A stretch of 32,866 nucleotides of DNA. Origin: CAZKEW01 sp964580435. GTDB lineage: Bacteria; Acidobacteriota; Aminicenantia; Aminicenantales; UBA8522. The notes under the pieces were generated by a model. The model was given only the letters and a program-made list of their open reading frames with translations. It did no database searches and was not told where the DNA came from. Shown here one piece after another: positions 22,969-31,632 of the stretch; positions within the stretch are counted from its first letter, which is position 1; every line of letters starts with the position of its first letter. Both the position numbers and the translations under genes were made by a program. Location: positions 1-32,866 of the forward strand of contig CAZOKP010000023.1 in NCBI GenBank assembly GCA_964580435.1, read 5' to 3'.

Positions 22969-25119
22969 TTAACCGAAGAGAAAGGTCGACGTTTTTAATT
23001 TGACCCCTTTCAAAGCAAATGTTAAAACTCTATCCATGGTGCTCTTTTTCCGGACCTTCAAGCTCACCTGAACTCGATGAAGTCCTCTCCTCTTGGAAAC
23101 GGACGCCAGGGCCGGGCCAAAAACCTTGATGTCTTCTCCAGAATTCTTAATCCGCTCGGCAAATCCTCTCGACTGTTCCGCCACTCGGCGCAAATTTTCA
23201 CCAAGAAAGAAGACCTCCGCTAAACAGGAAAAGGGCGGATAGTTCATCAACCGCCGATACTTAATCTCTTGGTTATAAAAAGCCCGATAATCTCCGCGAG
23301 CCGCCTCCCGGATGCTGAAGTGTTCAGGAGAATCGGTCTGGATCAGGGCCTCTGCCTTTTCATCATTACGTAGAAAGCTGAGGTCCCTGACTATGGACTG
23401 GAACGCCTTCTCGCCGGAGCGAAAATCGGCCAAGTTCAGCATCAGTTCGGGATGGAGAACGGCGATGAAGGACACAGGTGGGAAGTCGGCCTGATGGGCC
23501 AGCAGCTGCGTGCCGGCCAAGAGGTCGATTTCGCCCTGAATAAACCCGCGGACAAGCTTGGCTTTGTCTTCTTTCCGGCCAGCCTCATCGGCGGCAAAGA
23601 TTTCCACCCGGTTGTGCGGAAGATTTTTCTTCAATTCCTCGGCGACCGCTTCGATTCCCGCCCCCCTTTTCCCGATGAGGCGGCTTGCGCATCGAGGGCA
23701 CGTATCCGCCAGCGGGGTGGAATAGCGGCAGTAATGGCAGACCAGTTTCCCTTCTTTCTTATGATAAGAGAGAGCCAGGTCACAGCGGACGCACTGAGGA
23801 ACATAGCCGCATCTCGCGCACTTGAGATAGGAAGCGTAGCCGCGACGATTGAGAAAGAGAAGCACGGGCTGCTTGTGTTCCAGTCGCTCCTTGATCTTCA
23901 GCATGAGCGGACGGCAGATGATGCCTCCGTCCTTCCGGCTGTCAGCCAAAGCCACCTTGGCGTTCCGCGTCTCTGTCCCTAGGTCAATGAGATAACGGCC
24001 TTTTTGGGCCCTGTAATAGGCCTCCACTGTGGGTTCGGAACTTCCAAGAATCAGAGTCGCGTTATCTTCTTTGGCTCTCAACCAGGCCCCGGTCCGGACA
24101 TCGTAAGAGGCGCTTTCCTGCTGGGAATAAGATTCGTCCTGCTCTTCGTCGACGATGATCAGGCGCAGGTTCTCGATAGGAGAAAAAAGAGCCGACCGGT
24201 GTCCGACCACGACCTCAGCCCGGTTCTCTTTAATTTTTTGCCAGTCCAGCTCTCTCCTTTTCTCTGTCATCTCACTGTGCAGTACGGCCGCGGCTTCGCC
24301 GAGCCTTTTCTCCAATTTGTCAAGAAGAGCTGGCGTAAGGGAGATCTCAGGGATCAGATACAGAATTCTTCCCCCGCCTGAACGCGTCCTTCTGATAAGG
24401 TCGAAATAGACAGCTTCCCGCCGCGACCGCGAGCCATACAACAGGAAAGGGGAGAAGACTTTTCGCGCCAGGGAATCGGCAATGGATTCCCCGGCCCGGC
24501 GCAAGGGCTCATCCAGGGTGAAATCAAGCTCTAGCTGAGTAGGCCGGACTCCAGGCTCGGTCTTTGTTTTCCTCCTCACACGCTTGATTTCTTTCCGGAC
24601 CAGGACAAGCTCTTTTTGCTCCAGGCGTGCCACCAAAGCAGAGAGATTTTTCGTCCGGGTTTTTTTCTGCAAAAACCTCAACGTGTACGGCTTCTGTTTG
24701 AGCCAGGTTGCCACATCTCTTTCCTCATCGGAAAGCAGGCTTTTCTCCAAGGCTTCTCTCCCCTTTGCGGTCAAGGAAACAGAGGCCCTGCTTCGCAGGA
24801 TGAAGGAAGAGGGAACCGCGGCCTGGAGGATCTCGCCCCAAGGGCAAAAAAAGTGACGGCTCAGCTTCTTGGTAAAGGAAAGGAGGGCTGGAGAAAAAAT
24901 GGGCGACTCATCCAACACCTCGGCGATCGTTTTAAGTCTGAGGTCTTGCCCCCTTCTTCTTTTTCTGATACCGACGACGAACCCAGTGAGCATCCTCTCC
25001 CCGAAGGGGACGAGAACTCTCATCCCGGGACAGAGCCTTTCTCCATGTTCCGGGGAGACAGAGTAAGTAAAGGCCCGATCAAGAGGAAGGGGAAGAACGA
25101 CTTCCGCATAAAGAGTCAT
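22969..25119 (-). CDS. priA: PriA primosome protein with degenerate helicase motifs
   Basis: This 716-residue protein aligns with PriA over its length: the N-terminal DNA-binding domain starts with YAEVVLPLPLDRAFTY, and a winged-helix region, helicase lobes and C-terminal domain follow. Eight zinc-binding cysteines are complete (C434, C437, C443, C446, C461, C464, C474, C477). The ATPase is not. Where PriA has GVTGSGKT, this protein has GSRSRREA (229-236), with no P-loop lysine. DEEH is DEEQ (324-327), GSATPS is GSSEPT (359-364), and the QVAGRAGR motif VI is replaced by VRDLSFLRND (577-586). It is probably a non-translocating PriA that still binds forks and helps load DnaB, as described for Deinococcus PriA. 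It overlaps the uracil-DNA glycosylase gene by ATGA. Confidence 0.93.
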   Translation of the reverse strand: MTLYAEVVLPLPLDRAFTYSVSPEHGERLCPGMRVLVPFGERMLTGFVVGIRKRRRGQDLRLKTIAEVLDESPIFSPALLSFTKKLSRHFFCPWGEILQAAVPSSFILRSRASVSLTAKGREALEKSLLSDEERDVATWLKQKPYTLRFLQKKTRTKNLSALVARLEQKELVLVRKEIKRVRRKTKTEPGVRPTQLELDFTLDEPLRRAGESIADSLARKVFSPFLLYGSRSRREAVYFDLIRRTRSGGGRILYLIPEISLTPALLDKLEKRLGEAAAVLHSEMTEKRRELDWQKIKENRAEVVVGHRSALFSPIENLRLIIVDEEQDESYSQQESASYDVRTGAWLRAKEDNATLILGSSEPTVEAYYRAQKGRYLIDLGTETRNAKVALADSRKDGGIICRPLMLKIKERLEHKQPVLLFLNRRGYASYLKCARCGYVPQCVRCDLALSYHKKEGKLVCHYCRYSTPLADTCPRCASRLIGKRGAGIEAVAEELKKNLPHNRVEIFAADEAGRKEDKAKLVRGFIQGEIDLLAGTQLLAHQADFPPVSFIAVLHPELMLNLADFRSGEKAFQSIVRDLSFLRNDEKAEALIQTDSPEHFSIREAARGDYRAFYNQEIKYRRLMNYPPFSCLAEVFFLGENLRRVAEQSRGFAERIKNSGEDIKVFGPALASVSKRRGLHRVQVSLKVRKKSTMDRVLTFALKGVKLKTSTFLFG

Positions 25120-25787
25120 TTTTTGCCGAGGGCGACCATAACTTTCTGCATATCCTGCCAGACGAGCTTTTTGATCTTCTTATCGCCCTCGTTCCTGACG
25201 AGATAGGACGGATGGAACGTGGGCATGACTTGGATCTTGCCGTATTCGCGGAAATTCCCCCTCAAGAGGCTCATCCCCGCGGCCGATGGAACAAAAAAAT
25301 CGGTGGCCACTTTTCCCAAAGACACGATCACTTCCGGTTGGATGGCTTCGATCTGCGCCAGCAGGTAGGGCTTGCATTTCTCGATTTCTTGGCGGACAGG
25401 AGTCCGGTTGTTGGGGGGACGGCACTTGACCACGTTGGTGATGTAAACCTCAACCCGACGAAATTTCATGGCCTCGATGATCTTGGTCAGCAGCTGACCG
25501 GCCCTGCCGACAAAGGGCCTCCCCTGGATATCTTCTTCTGCCCCGGGGCCCTCGCCGACAAACATGAGCCTGGCGCCGGAATGCCCTTCCCCCGGCACAG
25601 CGTTTTTCCTCCCCACCGAAAGAGGGCACAAGGTGCAACGGAGGATCTTCTCTTCAAGAGAACGAAGGACGGCCGGCCCCTTTTTACCTCCTTTATCGGC
25701 CGAAAAGACAAATTCCACTCCCAGGTCAGAAAGATAGTCGAGTTCCTCTTTAATGTGGTCGACGACGTCTTTAGCCTTTTTTCCCAA
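25116..25787 (-). CDS. family 4 uracil-DNA glycosylase (Fe-S)
   Basis: The 223-residue enzyme removes uracil from DNA at the start of base-excision repair. Four cysteines (C51, C54, C122, C138) fit the iron-sulfur cluster of family 4 enzymes. The active-site motif is GEGPGAEED (78-86), and the second motif is HPSYL (192-196). An N-terminal helical extension of about 35 residues precedes the catalytic domain. The start must be TTG 25787: a stop lies just upstream in this frame, and GAGG sits six bases before the TTG, inside coaBC. It overlaps coaBC by 17 bases and priA by 4, so it lies in the middle of a tightly packed operon. Confidence 0.93.
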   Translation of the reverse strand: MGKKAKDVVDHIKEELDYLSDLGVEFVFSADKGGKKGPAVLRSLEEKILRCTLCPLSVGRKNAVPGEGHSGARLMFVGEGPGAEEDIQGRPFVGRAGQLLTKIIEAMKFRRVEVYITNVVKCRPPNNRTPVRQEIEKCKPYLLAQIEAIQPEVIVSLGKVATDFFVPSAAGMSLLRGNFREYGKIQVMPTFHPSYLVRNEGDKKIKKLVWQDMQKVMVALGKK

Positions 25788-26970
25788 ACATCACCTCTAT
25801 TTTTTCCAGAATGAGGCGGGCAATGTCCCGTTTATTCAGTTTCCCCGACTCGAAAACGCCCCCTTGCCTGTCGATCAGGGTGACTTGGTTCAGGTCCGAA
25901 TCAAACCCGCTGCCTTCTTGGGAGACATTGTTGGCCACAATGAGGTCGAGCTTTTTCTCTCTTAATTTTTTTTGGGCGTTAGCCTTGACATTCTCTGTCT
26001 CGGCCGCAAAACCGACGACGATTTTCTTATCTCTTCCTCTCTTCTGCCTCACCGTCGCCAGGATATCTTTCGTCGGGGCAAGCTCAATACTCCGCGACGC
26101 CTCCTGCTTTTTTATCTTTTGAGGAGATATCGAGCTGAATTTGAAATCCGAGACGGCCGCCGTCATCACCAAGACATCCGCCCGGGGAAAGCACTTCTTC
26201 ACTTCTCGCGCCATTTCCTCCGCCGTTTCAACTTTTCTCAGCTCGGCCTTGGCCGGAGGCATCAGGGCCGTCGGTCCGGTGATAAGCGTGACATCCGCTC
26301 CCCAGCGGAGAGCCTCAGCCGCCACGGCATAGCCCATCTTGCCCGAGGAGCGGTTCGAGAGGAATCGAACCGGGTCGAGCGGCTCGCGCGTGGGCCCGGC
26401 CGTGATGAGGAATTTCCTGCCTTTTAAGCGCTCGCTCCTATCGAGGAGCGCCAAGCCCTCAGCCACGATTTTTTCGGGCGAAGCCAGCCTCCCCCACCCT
26501 TCCTCCTGGCAGGCCAAATAGCCTTTCTCGGGCAGGATGAACTCAACGCCCGAGACGCAGAGGTCCTGGATATTGGCCTGGGTTTGAGGATGGAGATACA
26601 TCGCCTCGTTCATGGCCGGAGCGATAAGCACGGGACAGCGGACGGCCAGGAAAAGCGTGGACAGGAAATCATCAGCCACGCCCGAGGCGAACTTGCCGAT
26701 GATGTTGGCCGTCGCAGGAGCCACCAGGAGGAGCGAAATTTCATCAGCCAAGGAGACGTGAGCGATCTCATCCTGATAGTCCTCTTCGAAGAGGTCAACG
26801 ATGGTCTTCCGGCCAGCCAGGGCGCTGAAAAGCTGAGGGGCGATGAGATGAGTGGCATTCCGGGTCATGACCACCTGAACCTTAACCCCTTTTTTCTGGA
26901 ATCCGCGCAAGACCTCACAGGCCTTGTAGATACTTATCGAGGACGTTACGCCCAAGGCTATTTTTTTCAT
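25771..26970 (-). CDS. coaBC: bifunctional phosphopantothenoylcysteine decarboxylase/synthetase
   Basis: This 399-residue protein catalyses two successive steps of coenzyme A synthesis. The N-terminal flavin-dependent decarboxylase has H71 in HVSLADE, PAMN (118-121) and C154 in YLACQEEGWGRL. In the last motif Q replaces the more usual G after the cysteine. The C-terminal synthetase starts at about 195 with ITAGPTREPLDPVRFLSNRSSGKMG, and further on has VVGFAAETEN. A GGGGAGA site precedes ATG 26970. It follows gmk by 36 bases; rpoZ, often found between these genes, is not there. Confidence 0.96.
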   Translation of the reverse strand: MKKIALGVTSSISIYKACEVLRGFQKKGVKVQVVMTRNATHLIAPQLFSALAGRKTIVDLFEEDYQDEIAHVSLADEISLLLVAPATANIIGKFASGVADDFLSTLFLAVRCPVLIAPAMNEAMYLHPQTQANIQDLCVSGVEFILPEKGYLACQEEGWGRLASPEKIVAEGLALLDRSERLKGRKFLITAGPTREPLDPVRFLSNRSSGKMGYAVAAEALRWGADVTLITGPTALMPPAKAELRKVETAEEMAREVKKCFPRADVLVMTAAVSDFKFSSISPQKIKKQEASRSIELAPTKDILATVRQKRGRDKKIVVGFAAETENVKANAQKKLREKKLDLIVANNVSQEGSGFDSDLNQVTLIDRQGGVFESGKLNKRDIARLILEKIEVMFGKKG

Positions 26971-27006
26971 CGGATTCTCCCCTTCCGTCTCTTTGAACGG
27001 GTCTCC

Positions 27007-27603
27007 TTAGCGGAAGCTCGTAAGGATGGACTTCATCTCTTTTTTGCAGGCTGGCAGGCGTAAGCGATGGCACCTGATGATGGATTCCAGGTCGGCGACC
27101 GCCTTTTCGAGCTCATCATTGATGACGATGTAATCGAAGCGCGTATACGACCAGATTTCTTGCCTGGCCCGGGCCAGCCTCCTTTTGATAGCGGCAACAG
27201 AATCCAGTCCTCTGGCTTCCAGCCTCTTTTTGAGCTCCCCATAACGGGGCGGCAGGATAAAAATGAGAATAGCCTTCCTGATCTTGTCCTTGACTTGCAT
27301 CGCTCCCTGGACATCAACATCCAGGATCACGTCCCTCTTTTTTCCCGCTCTCTTCAGCTCTTTCTTGGATGTGCCGTACTGGGCGCCGTGGACCACGGCC
27401 CACTCGATAAATTCTTTCCGCCCCGCCATCCTTTCGAATTTCTCCCGGCTGACGAAGTAGTAGTCTTTTCCCTCCGTTTCTCTTTTTCTCCTTTCCCGGG
27501 TAGTATGAGATACGGAAAAATGGACATCCTTGAGGTCGGCCAAGGCGCGACGAATCAGGGTTGATTTTCCGCATCCCGATGGGCCTGAAACCACGTAGAT
27601 CAT
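27007..27603 (-). CDS. gmk: guanylate kinase
   Basis: The 198-residue enzyme phosphorylates GMP to GDP. The Walker A motif is GPSGCGKST (7-15). The GMP-binding region follows with SHTTRERR and GKDYYFVSREKFERM. VILDVDVQGAMQVK and the lid segment RLARARQEIW are also typical. Its length is that of the family. It starts 10 bases after the yicC stop codon, with GTGAGG as ribosome binding site, and belongs to the yicC-gmk-coaBC run. Confidence 0.96.
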   Translation of the reverse strand: MIYVVSGPSGCGKSTLIRRALADLKDVHFSVSHTTRERRKRETEGKDYYFVSREKFERMAGRKEFIEWAVVHGAQYGTSKKELKRAGKKRDVILDVDVQGAMQVKDKIRKAILIFILPPRYGELKKRLEARGLDSVAAIKRRLARARQEIWSYTRFDYIVINDELEKAVADLESIIRCHRLRLPACKKEMKSILTSFR

Positions 27604-27613
27604 GGATTTTGCC

Positions 27614-28489
27614 TCACTCTATGTTCTGGACGTGCTGACGGATGCTTTCCACCTCTCCCTTGATGGCTAAACTCTCGTTGGTGATGTTGATATCCTGACT
27701 CTTGGAGTTGATCGTATTGGCCTCCCGGAAAATTTCCTGGGAAATGAAATCCAGCATCTTTCCGACGGGCTCGTCCTTGTCGTCTAGGGTCAATCTTTCA
27801 AAAGAATCGATGTGGCTTCTCAGCCGCAGGATTTCCTCGGCGATATCCACTCTCTGGGCCAGATAGGCCACCTCCTCTCCCATTTTCCCGTCCTGAGCGA
27901 CGAGGTCAGCGTTTACAGCCTTGAGCCGCTGCTCCAATTTTTCGCGGATGAAGAGAGGCTGCTTCTTGGCCAAGCGTTCTATGCGCCTCAGGGCCTGCCT
28001 GACCCGGCGGAGATGGCGCTTGACCTGTTGGGCGGTCTCCCTTCCTTCGCGGCTTCTTTCCCGCATGACATCGCTCAATGTCTCTTTAAAACTCTTCTCC
28101 AAAAAGGCGACGGCCTCGGCGGAGAGGTTCTTTCTCTTCAGCTCGATGACCTGAGGGATCCGGAAGAGATTGTCCGCGGAAAAATTGACCGTCTTCCCGA
28201 GCCGGGCAGAAGCCTTTCCCAGCGTCAAGAGGATCTTTTGCAGAAGCTCCTCATCGATGAAAATTTCCCAGCCGGACGGGCCCAGAACGGTCAGGTCAAG
28301 CGCGATTTCGAGCCTGCCCCTCTTGAGTCTCTTTTGCGCCATCGCCCTCCACTTGTTCTCGACTTCACCCAGAGGTGCGCCTTTATAGTTCCAGTCAAAA
28401 AAACGATGATTGAGGCTCTTGATACTGATCCTGGCGCGAAGTCCCGGAGCCTCGAAGCTTCTCTCTCCGTAACCTGTCATGCTCTTCAA
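27614..28489 (-). CDS. yicC: YicC/YloC-family endoribonuclease
   Basis: This 291-residue protein begins with KSMTGYGERSF, the standard YicC opening, and ends with the conserved KMLDFISQEIFREANTINSKS and EVESIRQHVQNIE segments. YicC proteins are endoribonucleases implicated in small-RNA turnover. The start is TTG 28489: GAGGAGG lies seven bases upstream of it, while the ATG at 28480 is too far from that site. The TTG overlaps the stop codon of the ABC exporter gene (TTGA). gmk follows 10 bases later, which is the usual bacterial order. Confidence 0.94.
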   Translation of the reverse strand: MKSMTGYGERSFEAPGLRARISIKSLNHRFFDWNYKGAPLGEVENKWRAMAQKRLKRGRLEIALDLTVLGPSGWEIFIDEELLQKILLTLGKASARLGKTVNFSADNLFRIPQVIELKRKNLSAEAVAFLEKSFKETLSDVMRERSREGRETAQQVKRHLRRVRQALRRIERLAKKQPLFIREKLEQRLKAVNADLVAQDGKMGEEVAYLAQRVDIAEEILRLRSHIDSFERLTLDDKDEPVGKMLDFISQEIFREANTINSKSQDINITNESLAIKGEVESIRQHVQNIE

Positions 28490-30288
28490 GGGTTGGCCTC
28501 CTCTTCTTCCGGAAACTGCAGGTCATAGAGCTTCCTGTAGATCCCGTTCCGCTCGTAGAGTTCATCGTGGCTGCCGGACTCGGCGATGCGCCCGTTGTCC
28601 ACGACAAATATCCTGTCGGCATTGCGGATGGTCGATATGCGATGGGCGATGACCAGAGTCGTCCTGTCTTTCATGGCGTTGGCCAAGGCCGTCTGGATGA
28701 GCCTCTCCGATTCCGTGTCCAGGGCCGAAGTGGCCTCGTCCAGGATGAGCAGAGGGGGGTTCTTGAGCAAAGCCCGGGCGATGGCCAGCCGCTGACGCTG
28801 CCCGCTCGAGAGCAGGCAGCCTTTCTCCCCGATCTGGCTATCATATCCTTGGGGAAGCTCCATGATGAACTCGTGGGCTTTGGCAGCCTTGGACGCTTCG
28901 ATGACCCTTTCCCAAGGGATGTTCTCCAACCCGTAGGCGATATTGTTGCGGACACTGTCGTTAAAAAGGATGGTCTCCTGGGTCACCAACCCCAATTGTG
29001 AACGCAGGGACATGAGCGTGACATCCCGGATGTCTATTCCATCAATGGTAATTCTTCCTGAGGTCGGTTCATAAAAACGGGTCAGAAGGTTGATGATGGT
29101 AGTCTTTCCGGCGCCGCTCAGCCCGACAAAAGCGGCCGTCTCATTCGGAAGGACCTCAAGATTAACTTCGAACAGGGTGGGCCGGGCTTCGTTGTAACAG
29201 AAGGAAACGTCCTGGAACTTCACCCGTCCTTTCACGGGCGGGAGAGGGTAGGCCGCGGGACTGTCCTGAATCTGAGCCGGAATGTCGAGCAATTCCCGGA
29301 GTCGCTGATAAGAAGCGCCAGAGGCCTGGATAACGTTATTGGCGCGGTTAAGGCGGTTGATGGGCGTGTACATCATGAAGATGGCAAAGACAAAAGCGCC
29401 GAAATCGCCGGGGCTGATGGCTCCCTGAGCGATCCTGCGCGTGCCGACATAAAGGATGAAGGCGCCGACGATTCCGCCGATGAACTCCATGAAAGGCGAA
29501 GAGAGGCTTCCGATCCAGGACAACTTTAGGCTCGTCTTGAGGTAGCTCGCCGTGGCTTGAAGAAACTTCTTGATCTCAAAGTCTTCGGTCGTGAACGCTT
29601 TGATGATCCGGTTTCCCGTGATGGTCTCATAGATCAAGTTGTAGATCTGAGACATTTTCCTCTGCCCTACAAGGCTCTTTTTTTTGACCTGGCGGCTGAA
29701 GGCGGCTAAGGGAATGACCGCGAGCGGAGTGACAACAATGGAGACGACGGACAGGCGCCAATCAATCACAAAAATGCCGACGAGGAGGGCGCAGAGAATA
29801 AAGACTTCCTCGATAAAGTCGGCCATGCTCCCCGAGATGCCCTGCTGGATTTTATCGACGTCATTCGTCAGGCGGGTCATCAGGTCCCCGGTGAGTCTCG
29901 TGTCGAAAAAGCCCGAGGACTGGTAGATCAGGTGCCGGTACAGATCATCGCGCATCCTCTTGACGACGCGGTGCCCGACCGCCTTCATGAAAAAAGACGA
30001 AATAAAGGTGAAGAGACCCTTGCCGAAGATGACGACGAGCACAAGCAGCGGCAGAAACCTGACCAGTTGCTCTTCGTTGATATGAAGGGACTTGAAGAGG
30101 AAGTCCATGAACCGGGCCTTGGGCGGCCCTCCTTGGGAAGTGAGCTGGAAGAGTTTGTCCATGATCGGCTGAACGAGATTGACAAAAACATAGGTAAAGA
30201 AGGCCACGAAGACCGAGGAGGCGAAAGAAAGGATAAGAAGCTTTTTCTCTTGGAGGGCAAGCTTAAAAAGCGCAAATATATCTTTCAT
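28486..30288 (-). CDS. MsbA-like ABC transporter (lipid A/lipid flippase family)
   Basis: This 600-residue half-transporter has six membrane helices in its first 320 residues and an ATPase in the rest. Walker A is GLSGAGKTT (389-397), the signature is LSSGQRQRLAIARAL and Walker B is LLILDEATSALD. The coupling segment GFFDTRLTGDLMTRLTNDVD is typical of exporters of the MsbA type. A likely role is moving lipid A-core or another lipid across the inner membrane, and a glycosyltransferase in the same run would fit envelope synthesis. The start overlaps the upstream gene as ATGA; there is no strong ribosome binding site. Substrate is unproven. Confidence 0.9.
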   Translation of the reverse strand: MKDIFALFKLALQEKKLLILSFASSVFVAFFTYVFVNLVQPIMDKLFQLTSQGGPPKARFMDFLFKSLHINEEQLVRFLPLLVLVVIFGKGLFTFISSFFMKAVGHRVVKRMRDDLYRHLIYQSSGFFDTRLTGDLMTRLTNDVDKIQQGISGSMADFIEEVFILCALLVGIFVIDWRLSVVSIVVTPLAVIPLAAFSRQVKKKSLVGQRKMSQIYNLIYETITGNRIIKAFTTEDFEIKKFLQATASYLKTSLKLSWIGSLSSPFMEFIGGIVGAFILYVGTRRIAQGAISPGDFGAFVFAIFMMYTPINRLNRANNVIQASGASYQRLRELLDIPAQIQDSPAAYPLPPVKGRVKFQDVSFCYNEARPTLFEVNLEVLPNETAAFVGLSGAGKTTIINLLTRFYEPTSGRITIDGIDIRDVTLMSLRSQLGLVTQETILFNDSVRNNIAYGLENIPWERVIEASKAAKAHEFIMELPQGYDSQIGEKGCLLSSGQRQRLAIARALLKNPPLLILDEATSALDTESERLIQTALANAMKDRTTLVIAHRISTIRNADRIFVVDNGRIAESGSHDELYERNGIYRKLYDLQFPEEEEANP

Positions 30289-31328
30289 TTCGAAGAGGGT
30301 TCGTGCGACCTCGAGGCAAAAATTATCCGGGCGATCTCCAGGGCGTTCAGGGCCGAACCCCGGGTCAGGTTATCGGTCACCGTCCAAATCCAAAAAGCAT
30401 TGGGGAAAGCGTCTTCTTTCTTGATCTGCCCGATGAAGATCTGCTCTTTTCCGGCCACGGAGATCGAAGAAAAAGGACAGGAGGCGCTGGTGGCGTTGAC
30501 CCTAAAACGAGGGTTTTCTTTGTAAAGGCTTTCCAAATCCTTGATGCCCGCTTCTCGACCCAGCTCCACATAGGCCATGATGGAGTATGTATGGAAAACC
30601 GGAGCCTGGACAATGGACAAGGAAATCGGAAAATCAGGAAGAGCCAGGACTCTTTTTATTTCCGCGGTGATGTTCTTTTCTCTGCAGGAGAACCCGTTGG
30701 CGTCCGGCGCCTCGGTATGAGAGAGGATGTTGAAGGCGGTCTGCTCCTTAAAGACTTTTTTCCTCGGGGAGGCTCCTGAAAGCAAAGCGGTGCTCTGGCT
30801 GGCCAGCTCGTCGATACCAGACTCGTCAAAGGCAGAGGCCGGCTGGAGGACGAACGCCACAGCCTTGGAAACGCCGAATGCGGTGATGAGCTGGTGGAAG
30901 AGCGAAGCGAGGATGATCGTTACAGGGTGTGGATTGAGGATGAGAGGAAAACGCTTTGTGGCGATGACGTCGTCATTGACTCCGGCTACAATAACCGGGA
31001 CCTTCTGCTGGTTGCCGAAGGTTTCTCCGAGATCGATGGCCTGGAATTTCTTTTCTTTGGCCAGTAGACCGAAAGTGCGGTTGGTCTCTTTGTCCGCGGC
31101 CAGAAAGACAAGGTCGAGGCCGTCGAGCAGGTCAGAGGTGGGACGATGGATGGCCCTGGGCTCATCCTGAAACTGGGTTATCTTACTGTATTCCTCTTTG
31201 ACATCCGGGTCAAAGAATTCGATGTGCGTCAGGGGGAATTTCTTGACGCTGAGCACGCCCTTGATCTCTTTCCCGCGCAGGGAATCTGTTCCGATCAGGC
31301 CGACCCGGAACCTTTTCTGGAGTTTCAT
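30285..31328 (-). CDS. ASADH-family pseudoenzyme (Usg-like)
   Basis: The 347-residue protein has the fold markers of aspartate-semialdehyde dehydrogenase: a Rossmann start (VGLIGTDSLRGKEI), a central AFNILSH segment and the closing DNLTRGSALNALEIARII. The catalytic residues are missing. The active cysteine motif NPNC reads NPHP (132-135), and the substrate-binding and catalytic RVPVxxGH reads QAPVFHTY (241-248), so arginine and histidine are also replaced. It is therefore unlikely to make aspartate semialdehyde. E. coli Usg is a precedent for a non-catalytic homologue. GGGAGA precedes ATG 31328. It overlaps the MsbA-like gene by four bases and follows the YdcH-like gene by 17. Confidence 0.85.
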   Translation of the reverse strand: MKLQKRFRVGLIGTDSLRGKEIKGVLSVKKFPLTHIEFFDPDVKEEYSKITQFQDEPRAIHRPTSDLLDGLDLVFLAADKETNRTFGLLAKEKKFQAIDLGETFGNQQKVPVIVAGVNDDVIATKRFPLILNPHPVTIILASLFHQLITAFGVSKAVAFVLQPASAFDESGIDELASQSTALLSGASPRKKVFKEQTAFNILSHTEAPDANGFSCREKNITAEIKRVLALPDFPISLSIVQAPVFHTYSIMAYVELGREAGIKDLESLYKENPRFRVNATSASCPFSSISVAGKEQIFIGQIKKEDAFPNAFWIWTVTDNLTRGSALNALEIARIIFASRSHEPSSK

Positions 31329-31345
31329 TTCTCCCGTCTGCCGGC

Positions 31346-31567
31346 TCAGAGCGACTTTCTGAACTCGTTCATCAGAAGGTACATTTTATCCTTGAGGGCG
31401 AGCTTGCGCTTCTTGAGCTCTCTTTCCTCAAGGGCCTCTTGCTCTGTCAGAAAGCTCTTGCTTTTGAATTTCTCAAGCCTCTTTTCACAAGATTGGTGCT
31501 CTACGAAGAGCTTTTTGAAGGCGGAATTCTCTTTGAGCATCCGCTTTTTCAGTTCGTTTTCATCCAT
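31346..31567 (-). CDS. YdcH/DUF465-family small protein
   Basis: The 73-residue protein is a helical hairpin. The first helix has NSAFKKLFVEHQSCEKRLEKF and the second LEERELKKRKLALKDKMYLLM, matching the FxxL-EH and LKKxKLxLKD pattern of YdcH/DUF465 proteins. These are small proteins of unclear function. ATG 31567 has GGAGG eight bases upstream. It sits between the glycosyltransferase and the ASADH-like gene in the long minus-strand run. Confidence 0.85.
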   Translation of the reverse strand: MDENELKKRMLKENSAFKKLFVEHQSCEKRLEKFKSKSFLTEQEALEERELKKRKLALKDKMYLLMNEFRKSL

Positions 31568-31632
31568 TCACACGTCCTCCAGGGCAAAGGATATCACAAC
31601 GGGTAGGCTATTTCAATTTGAGGAGGGTGTTT

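Noticed and set aside
22963..22980. Hairpin CTCTTC/GAAGAG between the convergent lipoprotein and priA genes as a bidirectional terminator
   Set aside because: The stem is only six pairs, is AT-containing, overlaps the priA stop region and has no T-tract next to it on either strand.
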